A stretch of 8,184 nucleotides of DNA from Paracoccaceae bacterium (lineage in GTDB: Bacteria; Pseudomonadota; Alphaproteobacteria; Rhodobacterales; Rhodobacteraceae): positions 1 to 8,184 of the forward strand of contig JALVEX010000352.1 of the NCBI GenBank assembly GCA_027030435.1. Reading direction: 5' to 3'. The translations under genes were made by a program, and so were the position numbers. The first letter of the stretch is position 1. Every line of letters begins with the position of its first letter. The notes below the pieces were generated by a model that had not been told where the DNA came from, did not search any database, and saw only the letters and a list, made by a program, of their open reading frames with translations. This document shows, in pieces, positions 1 to 5,597 of this stretch.

Positions 1-86
1 CGAAAGCGGATGAGGGGGAACCGGGCGCAAAAGGGCTTGCATCGCGGCGCAAATCACGGCCTTTAGGCGGGGTTGTTCGTTTTTGC

Positions 87-93
87 AAAAAGG
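87..93 (+). promoter_or_regulatory. Ribosome binding site that favours the GTG start of the FrhB-like gene
   Basis: The purine run AAAAAGG lies 7 nt upstream of GTG at 101. It is only 1 nt from the ATG at 95, too close to serve that codon. It also lies downstream of the more 5' in-frame TTG at 83, for which the only candidate is the G-rich stretch at 65-72. GTG 101 is therefore the best-supported start, but the choice rests on spacing alone. Confidence 0.4.
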
Positions 94-100
94 CATGCCC

Positions 101-1357
101 GTGGCGGAAAGGCTCGAGAGATCCGATTTTCCCCGCTCGCCTGCGCTGTTGCGCGTGGCGCGGGGGGATCTCTGTGCCGGCTGCGGGGCCTGCGCGCTGA
201 TCGCGCCTGAACGCATCGGCATGGAAATGCGCCCGCCGGGCTTCCTGCGCCCGCGCCAGAGCGCGCCCCTGAGCACGGCCGAGGAAGAGGCCATTGCCGC
301 CGCCTGTCCGGGGCTCGGGCTGAGGGTGGAGGCCGGAGAGCGCCCCGATCACCCGCTCTGGGGGCCCCATGTTTCGATGTGCACGGGCCATGCCACCGAT
401 CCCGAACTGCGCTTCACGGCCTCATCGGGCGGGGCACTTTCGGCGCTGCTGCTGCATCTTCTGGAAACGGGCGAGGTGGACGGGGTGGTGGAGATCGCCG
501 CCGATCCCGACAATCCCCTGGGCAATCGCACGGTGCTGAGCCGCAGGCGCGACGAGGTGCTGGCGGGGGCGGGATCGCGCTATGCGCCCTCGGCACCGCT
601 GGCCGATCTGGGTGGGCTGATCGAGAGCGGCGGCAGATACGCCTTCGTCGGCAAACCCTGCGACGTGGCGGCGCTGAGGGCGCTCGCGGCGCGCAATGAG
701 CGGCTGTGCGCGGCTTTTCCCTGGATGCTGTCGTTCTTCTGTGCCGGCGTGCCCTCGCAGACGGGGGCCGAGGAGGTGCTGGCGGCCCTTGGCGTCGCCC
801 CCGGCGAGGTGGAGGCCTTCCGCTATCGCGGCCGGGGCTGGCCGGGGTGGGCCACGGCGGTCACCGCGCGCGGCGAGGAGCGCACGATGAGCTATCACGA
901 AAGCTGGGGAAAAATCCTTTCGCGCCACGTGCAGCACCGCTGCAAGATCTGCGCCGACGGCACCGCCATGGCGGCCGATGTGGTCTGCGCCGATGCCTGG
1001 GAGGTGGATGCGCGCGGCTATCCGCTGTTTGAGGAGCGCGAGGGCATCAGCCTGATCGTGGCGCGCACCGGGCGCGGCGAAGATCTGGTGCGCCGCGCCG
1101 GGGCGGCGGGGCGGCTTGCGACCGCGCCTTTCGAGGTGGAGGATCTGGCCCGCATCCAGCCCGGCCAGACGGGGCGGCGGCGGGCGCTTCTGGCGCGGCT
1201 GCTGGGCCTCCGCCTCACCGGCAGGCCGATCCCGCGCTACGAGGGCCTCAATATCCGCGCCTGCGCGCGCCGGAACTCCTTGCGCAGCAATCTGAAGAAT
1301 TTTCTGGGCATGGTGCGGCGTGTAGTGCGGGGGCGGGTGGGCCATGATCGGTTCTGA
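101..1357 (+). CDS. Coenzyme F420 hydrogenase/dehydrogenase beta-subunit (FrhB) family iron-sulfur protein
   Basis: About 418 residues from GTG 101; in-frame alternatives are ATG 95 and TTG 83. The N-terminus carries a ferredoxin-like CxxCxxC cluster (C25, C28, C31). The expected fourth cysteine of CxxCxxCxxxCP is alanine (CALIAP). A conserved-looking CPG at C69 may supply the ligand. Family landmarks follow in order: RFTASSGGALSALL near 104-117, FVGKPCD near 182-188, FFCAGVPS near 212-219, YRGRGWPGW near 242-250, and HRCKICAD...ADVVCADAW near 280-300. The last block matches the FrhB/FdhB C-terminal domain. Members are flavin/iron-sulfur oxidoreductases, and in bacteria without F420 the name is historical. 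Homologues are often found beside pyruvyl transferase genes in polysaccharide clusters, as here. A role in redox modification of a sugar or glycan intermediate is inference. The substrate is unknown. It ends with TGA 83 nt before the next start and is probably co-transcribed. The first 100 bases of the window show no convincing promoter. Confidence 0.9.
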   Translation: MAERLERSDFPRSPALLRVARGDLCAGCGACALIAPERIGMEMRPPGFLRPRQSAPLSTAEEEAIAAACPGLGLRVEAGERPDHPLWGPHVSMCTGHATDPELRFTASSGGALSALLLHLLETGEVDGVVEIAADPDNPLGNRTVLSRRRDEVLAGAGSRYAPSAPLADLGGLIESGGRYAFVGKPCDVAALRALAARNERLCAAFPWMLSFFCAGVPSQTGAEEVLAALGVAPGEVEAFRYRGRGWPGWATAVTARGEERTMSYHESWGKILSRHVQHRCKICADGTAMAADVVCADAWEVDARGYPLFEEREGISLIVARTGRGEDLVRRAGAAGRLATAPFEVEDLARIQPGQTGRRRALLARLLGLRLTGRPIPRYEGLNIRACARRNSLRSNLKNFLGMVRRVVRGRVGHDRF

Positions 1358-1369
1358 ACGCCTTCATGA

Positions 1370-1398
1370 TTAACAATGCCGCCACCCTGTGCTAGGGC
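1370..1398 (+). promoter_or_regulatory. Possible housekeeping promoter upstream of the pyruvyl transferase gene
   Basis: TTAACA at 1370-1375 resembles a -35 box. It is followed after 17 nt by TAGGGC (1393-1398) within a TGTGCTAGGG context, a weak -10-like element. The site is in the 83-nt gap between genes 1 and 2 and would start a transcript about 35 nt before ATG 1441. The -10 match is poor, so genes 1 and 2 may simply form one operon. Confidence 0.3.
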
Positions 1399-1440
1399 AG
1401 CTGGGTTGTATTTTTTGTGGGCGATCCGCCAGGGAGTTTC

Positions 1441-2622
1441 ATGCTCAACATCTGCCTCATCCTCCACTCCGCCCAATCCGACAATCTCGGCGTGGGCGCG
1501 CTCACGATTTCCCAGATCGCCATCCTGCGCGAAGCCGCGCGCAGGGCCGGGCGCGCGGTGCGCTTCACCCTGATCGACTGGCACAATCCCCGCCCGCCCT
1601 ATGTGGGGGGGGACGACATCGCCATCACACGCATCTCGGCGCGCGATCTGCTGAAGCCCGGCGGCTTCTGGCGCCATATCCGCGGGGCCGATCTGGTGGT
1701 GGATATCGGTGGCGGCGACAGCTTCGCCGATATCTACGGGCGCAAGCGGCTGCTGCTGATGTTCCTGATGAAGTTTCAGAGCCATCTTGCGCGCCGCCCC
1801 TTCGTGCTCGCTCCCCAGACGATGGGGCCCTTCCGCCGCCCGGTCTCGCGCCTGCTGGCACGGGCTTCGCTCAGGCGCTGCCGGATGGTCTGCACCCGCG
1901 ATCACCCGTCGAGCGAGCACCTGCGCGAGATCGGATACCGGGGCGAGATCATCGAGGCCTGCGACGTGGCCCTGCGGCTTCCCCATGAGCCGCCGCCCGC
2001 CCGCCGCGCCGATGCCCGCCCGCGGGTGGGGATCAATGTTTCGGGGCTGCTGATGAACGGCGGCTATGACGGCAACAACATGTTCGGCCTCACGGTGGAT
2101 TACCCGGCCCTGATCCGGCGCATCGTCCGCGGCTTTCTCGATCATCCCGACGCGCCCGATGTGTTCCTCGTGCCGCATGTGATTTCCGAGGTGCATCCGG
2201 TGGAGGACGATTTCCGCGCCTCCGAGGCGCTGGCGGCGGAATTTGCCGGCGTGAAGGTGGCGCCGCGCTTCGCTTCGCCGATCGAGGCGAAAAGCTTCGT
2301 CGCGGGGCTCGATTTCTTCACGGGTGCGCGCATGCACAGCTGCATCGCCGCCTTTTCCGCCGGCGTGCCGGTGGTGCCGATGGCCTACAGCCGCAAGTTC
2401 GCAGGGTTGTTCGGCTCGCTCGGTTACGGGCGCACGGTGGATTGCACGTGCCAGAACGAAGAGGAGATCCTGGCACGGATCCTTGACGCCTTCGAAAACC
2501 GCGCCGCGCTGCGCAGCGAGATGGAACCGGCCTTGGCCGAGGGGCTGGCCCGGTTGACACGTTACGAAGAGGGAATGACGCGCCTGATCGCAGATCTGGC
2601 CCCTGCCCGGCGCGTGGCGTAA
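1441..2622 (+). CDS. Polysaccharide pyruvyl transferase family protein
   Basis: 393 residues from ATG 1441, with AGGGAG at 1431-1436 four nt upstream. An in-frame GTG at 1417 is a weaker start. Family members transfer a pyruvyl group from phosphoenolpyruvate to a sugar hydroxyl or form a pyruvate ketal, usually on a lipid-linked glycan precursor in the cytoplasm. Visible signatures are: SDNLGVGALT near residues 13-22; LVVDIGGGDSFADIYG near 85-100, a glycine-rich loop; VLAPQTMGPF near 122-131; CTRDHPSSEHLREIG near 151-165; DVALRL near 175-180; and the C-terminal GARMHSCIAAFSAGVPVVPMAYSRK block near 295-319. In that block R297 and H299 correspond to the conserved R/H pair of the family. The length is typical. 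Its adjacency to an FrhB-like gene repeats a recurring pairing. The product is probably a pyruvylated acidic sugar, but the acceptor cannot be read from the sequence. Confidence 0.92.
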   Translation: MLNICLILHSAQSDNLGVGALTISQIAILREAARRAGRAVRFTLIDWHNPRPPYVGGDDIAITRISARDLLKPGGFWRHIRGADLVVDIGGGDSFADIYGRKRLLLMFLMKFQSHLARRPFVLAPQTMGPFRRPVSRLLARASLRRCRMVCTRDHPSSEHLREIGYRGEIIEACDVALRLPHEPPPARRADARPRVGINVSGLLMNGGYDGNNMFGLTVDYPALIRRIVRGFLDHPDAPDVFLVPHVISEVHPVEDDFRASEALAAEFAGVKVAPRFASPIEAKSFVAGLDFFTGARMHSCIAAFSAGVPVVPMAYSRKFAGLFGSLGYGRTVDCTCQNEEEILARILDAFENRAALRSEMEPALAEGLARLTRYEEGMTRLIADLAPARRVA

Positions 2623-2644
2623 GAGCGCAGGCCGGACAGGGCGG

Positions 2645-2680
2645 GGCAAAATTGCCGTTTTGCCGGGAAGTGGATTAGAT
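2645..2680 (+). promoter_or_regulatory. Hairpin and possible promoter between the pyruvyl transferase and polymerase genes
   Basis: GGCAAAA at 2645-2651 pairs with TTTTGCC at 2658-2664 across a 6-nt loop. No T-tract follows, so this is not a standard intrinsic terminator. Overlapping it, TTGCCG at 2652-2657 and TTAGAT at 2675-2680 are spaced 17 nt apart, a plausible -35/-10 pair that could start a separate transcript for genes 3 and 4. The stretch 2665-2760 is less GC-rich than its surroundings, which fits a regulatory gap. Either reading is tentative. Confidence 0.3.
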
Positions 2681-2715
2681 TAAGAGCAGGCATCAGAACA
2701 GAATACGGATGCAAG

Positions 2716-4248
2716 GTGGTACGTTATACACGGTTTTCTCAGGACGCGCCGCGCAAGGCGAGGCGGCGGGATGATCCCGCGCCCGGGGCACGACGCGGGC
2801 CGCTCTCCTCCGGCCCGGTTACGCCGGGCCTGGCGGCGGCCGGCGCTGCGGCGGGGGCTGGATCTGCGTCCGCCCCTGCTCCGGCCGTGGCCGAAAACCC
2901 GCATCCGGGGCGTGCCGGCAAGACCGAACGCATCCGGCCGGGCGGTGCAGGCACCGCGGCCACGGTGCCCGCCAACCCGCCAAAAGCACGCACCAGGCGC
3001 CAGCTGGCGCTGATGCTGTTCATGATCTGCCTGCTTTTTCCGCTGAAGTTCCATGCCGGGCCGCTTCTGCTTACCCCTTACCGGCTGTATCTCCTCGTGG
3101 CATTCATCCCGATGTTTTCCCTGTGGGCGAGCGGGCGGGTGGGGCGTCTGCGGGCGGTGGATCTGCTGATTCTGGGTTTCGTGCTGTGGATCGCGGTCAC
3201 GCTTCTGGTCAATCACGGAACGAGCAGGATCGAGCTGATCGCGATCACCACGGTGGAAACGCTGGGCGGCTTTCTTGCCGGGCGGGTGCTGATCCGAAAC
3301 CGCGACGATTTCGACGCCCTGACCCGCCTGCTCACCATCGCGATGATGCTGTTTCTCCCGGCGGCGGTGCTGGAATCCCTCACCGGTATCCGCGTGTTCG
3401 CCAGGATTGCCGATCTCATCGGGGAAACCCATTACTGGGTTCATGCCAGCGGCAAATACGAAAAACGCCTGGGGATGTTTCGCAGCCAGATGGTGTTCGA
3501 GCATCCGATCCTGTTTGGCGTGTTCGCGGCCTCCACCTTCGGGCTCCTTTATTATGCCAACCGTGACGGGGGAAGGAGGATCCAGGGCTTCCGCCGCGCC
3601 TGGCTTTCCGTGGGCGCCACCTTCTTCTCGCTCTCGAGCGGCGCCTATCTGGCGCTCATTGCGCAGCTTGGTTTGGTGATGTGGGACAAGCTGATGCACG
3701 GCGTGCGCCACCACTGGAAGATCCTGCTGGTGCTGGGGGTGCTGGCCTATGTGGTGGTGGATCTGCTCTCGAACCGCACCCCCTTCGAGGTGTTCATCTC
3801 CTATGCGGCCTTCAGCGCCCATAATGGCTACATGCGGATCAACATCTTCAACTTCGGCATGGACAACGTCTGGGCCCATCCGATCTTCGGCATCGGCATG
3901 AACGATTGGGTGCGCCCGGCCTGGATGCACGCTGCGAGCGTTGACAATTTCTGGCTGCTGATGGCGATGCGCCACGGATTCCCCGGCTTCCTCCTGATCG
4001 CGGGAGCTTTCCTCAGCTCCATCGTCCGCCTGTCAAGCCTGAAGATCCGCGATCCGTGGGTTCTTCATCAGCGCACCGGGCTGATGGTGGTGCTGGTGGG
4101 GCTCGCCTTCGTGCTGATGACGGTGCATGTGTGGGGGGCGGTCTATGTATTCGTCTGCTTCCTGCTGGGGGCGGGGGCCTGGCTGCACGATCACGTGCGC
4201 AGCGAGGCAGGCGAACAGGCGGCGCCATCCGGAGGGCCGCGGCGATGA
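2716..4248 (+). CDS. O-antigen polymerase/ligase-like multi-pass membrane protein (Wzy/WaaL type)
   Basis: 510 residues if it begins at GTG 2716. Residues 1-95 are rich in Ala, Pro, Gly and Arg with no membrane segment. The body starts with a basic patch (KARTRRQ, 90-96), and hydrophobic segments run from about 97 onward: roughly 97-111, 123-137, 147-164, 172-192, 203-219, 262-280, 296-320, 334-352, 410-437 and 455-490. This gives about ten transmembrane helices. Conserved-looking loops are RSQMVFEHPILFGVF (256-270), LSNRTPFEVFISY (351-363), and GIGMNDWVRPAWM with SVDNFWLLMAMRHGFPGFLL (392-427). Such loops are characteristic of the O-antigen ligase/Wzy superfamily, which polymerises or transfers undecaprenyl-linked glycan at the periplasmic face. 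The start is uncertain: the Shine-Dalgarno before GTG 2716 is poor, and GTGs at 2887 and 2965 (codons 58 and 84) would remove most of the low-complexity tail. The stop overlaps gene 4 as ATGA. Polymerase and ligase cannot be separated from sequence alone. Confidence 0.88.
   Translation: MVRYTRFSQDAPRKARRRDDPAPGARRGPLSSGPVTPGLAAAGAAAGAGSASAPAPAVAENPHPGRAGKTERIRPGGAGTAATVPANPPKARTRRQLALMLFMICLLFPLKFHAGPLLLTPYRLYLLVAFIPMFSLWASGRVGRLRAVDLLILGFVLWIAVTLLVNHGTSRIELIAITTVETLGGFLAGRVLIRNRDDFDALTRLLTIAMMLFLPAAVLESLTGIRVFARIADLIGETHYWVHASGKYEKRLGMFRSQMVFEHPILFGVFAASTFGLLYYANRDGGRRIQGFRRAWLSVGATFFSLSSGAYLALIAQLGLVMWDKLMHGVRHHWKILLVLGVLAYVVVDLLSNRTPFEVFISYAAFSAHNGYMRINIFNFGMDNVWAHPIFGIGMNDWVRPAWMHAASVDNFWLLMAMRHGFPGFLLIAGAFLSSIVRLSSLKIRDPWVLHQRTGLMVVLVGLAFVLMTVHVWGAVYVFVCFLLGAGAWLHDHVRSEAGEQAAPSGGPRR
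2766..2780. promoter_or_regulatory. Perfect palindrome GCGGGATGATCCCGC, copy 1
   Basis: Two 7-bp arms flank a single central G. The inner 13 bases (2767-2779) recur exactly at 7041-7053, and a one-mismatch palindrome lies at 5585-5597. This copy is about 50 nt inside the polymerase-like reading frame if GTG 2716 is used, but would be in a leader if translation begins at 2887 or 2965. It could be an operator for a dimeric regulator. That is inferred only from symmetry and recurrence. Confidence 0.3.
4231..4236 (+). promoter_or_regulatory. Strong ribosome binding site fixing the acyltransferase start
   Basis: GGAGGG lies 8 nt upstream of ATG 4245. The same frame is open upstream to about 4056, so this site is what places the start at the ATGA overlap. 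It sits inside the last codons of the polymerase-like gene, the normal arrangement for translational coupling. Confidence 0.75.
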
Positions 4249-4748
4249 GCAGCGAACCCGGAGCCCCCAGGAAAGCGAAGCCGCAGGGCCTCAATCGCCT
4301 GCGTGCCCTGCGCCGGGTGCTGGTGAATGCGCGGCGCTGGTATCTCACCCGGCTCTGGGGGATGGATATCCATCCCACCGCCGAATTTTCCCTGTCCGCC
4401 AAGTTCGACCGCACCTTTCCAAAGGGGGTGCATGTGGGCGCGCACTCCTACATCGCCTTCGAGGCGCGCATCCTCACCCATGACCGCACCCGCGGCCTCT
4501 ACGTGCATACCCGCATCGGCGATAACTGCTTCATCGGCGGACGCAGCCTGATCCTGCCCGGCGTGGAGATCGGCGATAACTGCGTGGTGGGCGCGGGCGC
4601 GGTGGTGACGAAATCGGTGCCGCCGCGCTCGGTGGTGGCGGGCAACCCCGCACGTATCCTGAAGCGCGATATCGATGTGGGGCCCTACGGGCGCTTTGCC
4701 GATGCCGATGCCACCGAAAGCGCGCTGGTGGAGCGAGGCGAGGCGTGA
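4245..4748 (+). CDS. Left-handed beta-helix acyltransferase (sugar O-acetyltransferase, WcaF/Maa-like)
   Basis: 167 residues from ATG 4245. The start is set by GGAGGG 8 nt upstream and by the ATGA overlap with gene 3. A basic N-terminal stretch (about 9-40) precedes GMDIHPTAEFSL (39-50) and a hexapeptide-repeat domain. Its isoleucine/valine-rich turns include VHVGAHSYIAFEARILTHD (62-80), IGDNCFIGGRSLILPG (91-106) and VEIGDNCVVGAGAVVTKSVP (107-126). It ends in the classical VVAGNPARIL (130-139). H79 in ILTHD is in the position of the catalytic histidine of these trimeric enzymes. They transfer an acetyl or related acyl group from acyl-CoA to a sugar hydroxyl in the cytoplasm. The likely acceptor is the repeat unit made by this cluster, but the exact sugar is not readable. 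The TGA stop is only 2 bp from the stop of the convergent gene 5. An 18-bp perfect palindrome lies inside the GMDIHP codons (4359-4376). Confidence 0.9.
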   Translation: MSSEPGAPRKAKPQGLNRLRALRRVLVNARRWYLTRLWGMDIHPTAEFSLSAKFDRTFPKGVHVGAHSYIAFEARILTHDRTRGLYVHTRIGDNCFIGGRSLILPGVEIGDNCVVGAGAVVTKSVPPRSVVAGNPARILKRDIDVGPYGRFADADATESALVERGEA

Positions 4749-4750
4749 GC

Positions 4751-5539
4751 CTATTCCCAGCCGCAAAGCCGGGCATAATGCCGCCCCGGCAGCGCGGGAT
4801 CACAAGCCATTGCCCGGCGTCTGGCCATGGAAAGGCGCAGGCGCCAATGCAGGTGCGGCAGTTCCAGCCCGTGGCGCGACAGGCGCAAGATCGCAGATTG
4901 CAGGGGCAGCCGGTGGCGCCATTTGCGCCGCGCGTAATGGAAGCCATCGGCGAAATCGCGGCGCAGGATATCGTGGAAATCGTCATTATGCACGAGAGGC
5001 AGGGGGGCGACATGGGCGCCGCGCCCGGCTTCGAGCGCCGTCTGCACGATATCGAGCCCGTAGAGGTGAAAGCCGGGCAGGGCCTCGTCAAACCGCAGGC
5101 CGGCATCGCGGCGCATCACGATCACCAGTTCGTCAAAGCTCTGGGCCGGATGCGGGCCGTCCGGCACGGCTCCGACGATCTGCCCGAGGCTGGTTGACCA
5201 CACCGGCCCCAGATGCCGGCGCGCGCGGCCCCGCGCCATGCCGAAGGGGGCGAGGAGGGCCCATTCGGGATCGGTTTTCCCGATCTCCTCGATGGCGGCG
5301 GCGAGGCGCTCCTCCCAGCCGGGCGGGAAATAGACATCCTGATGGGCGAAGATCACGATCGGCGCCTCGGTGGCATCAAGGCCGCCGTTGCAGGCGCGCG
5401 CGGCCGAGGGAGCGCCGCGCTCCACATGCAGCGGCACGCGGCCGGTGCGGATCATTTCGCTGCTCATCAGGTTGCGCGCGAGGCAATCCTCGTCATTCGC
5501 CGCGCAGACCACGCAGAAGGGGGAAGAAACGCTGTTCAT
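4751..5539 (-). CDS. Glycosyltransferase (GT-A fold, HQD-motif, GT2-like)
   Basis: 262 residues from ATG 5539. An AGGA lies about 10 nt upstream, and the start is 50 nt after the flippase stop. A longer in-frame version from 5623 would overlap the flippase gene and add 28 residues before the first recognisable motif, so it is less likely. The N-terminus, CVVCAANDEDCLARNLMSS (9-27), resembles the NDE...L..NL..S opening of GT2-like proteins. APIVIFAHQDVYFPPGWEERL (59-79) holds the HQD (H66-D68) that replaces the usual DxD metal-binding motif in the Glyco_tranf_2_5-like group. FDELVIVMRRD (135-145) and LRFDEALPGFHLYGLDI (148-164) are the expected acceptor-side blocks, and PLVHNDD (181-187) follows. 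No membrane segment is evident, so it probably acts at the cytoplasmic face on a lipid-linked acceptor. It likely forms an operon with the upstream flippase. Donor sugar is unknown. Confidence 0.85.
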   Translation of the reverse strand: MNSVSSPFCVVCAANDEDCLARNLMSSEMIRTGRVPLHVERGAPSAARACNGGLDATEAPIVIFAHQDVYFPPGWEERLAAAIEEIGKTDPEWALLAPFGMARGRARRHLGPVWSTSLGQIVGAVPDGPHPAQSFDELVIVMRRDAGLRFDEALPGFHLYGLDIVQTALEAGRGAHVAPLPLVHNDDFHDILRRDFADGFHYARRKWRHRLPLQSAILRLSRHGLELPHLHWRLRLSMARRRAMACDPALPGRHYARLCGWE

Positions 5540-5584
5540 GCAAAGGGTATCCTGCAACGAGATGATGAAAACGGCAACGCGCCA

Positions 5585-5597
5585 CGGGATTATCCGG
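5585..5597. promoter_or_regulatory. Imperfect palindrome CGGGATTATCCGG, variant copy
   Basis: This differs from the 13-base palindrome at 2767-2779 and 7041-7053 at two positions and has one mismatched pair in its arms. It overlaps the flippase TAA stop (5590-5592) and lies 45 nt before the start of the downstream glycosyltransferase gene. On the minus strand TTGCCGTTTT follows 6 nt later (5578-5569). The same 10-mer occurs upstream of gene 3 at 2652-2661. Weak evidence for a shared regulatory site. Confidence 0.15.

Noticed and set aside
24..53. Direct repeat GGCGCAAA at 24-31 and 46-53 upstream of the first gene
   Set aside because: An 8-base GC-rich repeat is expected by chance in this composition, and nothing else supports a regulatory role.
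422..1345. 307-codon minus-strand open frame opposite the FrhB-like gene
   Set aside because: Antisense shadow with no recognisable domain. The plus-strand product has conserved cysteine motifs.
1237..2649. 470-codon open frame on the minus strand opposite the pyruvyl transferase gene
   Set aside because: Its translation is His/Gln/Arg/Asp-rich without any domain signature, which is typical of the antisense of a GC-rich gene. The plus-strand frame has clear family motifs.
2645..2664. Intrinsic terminator after the pyruvyl transferase gene
   Set aside because: The 7-bp stem is AT-rich and is followed by GGGAAG, not a T-tract. Kept only as a hairpin/possible promoter.
2680..3975. 431-codon minus-strand open frame opposite the polymerase-like gene
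   Set aside because: Shadow of a GC-rich coding strand. The composition is rich in His, Gln and Arg with no motif, while the plus strand encodes a coherent membrane protein.
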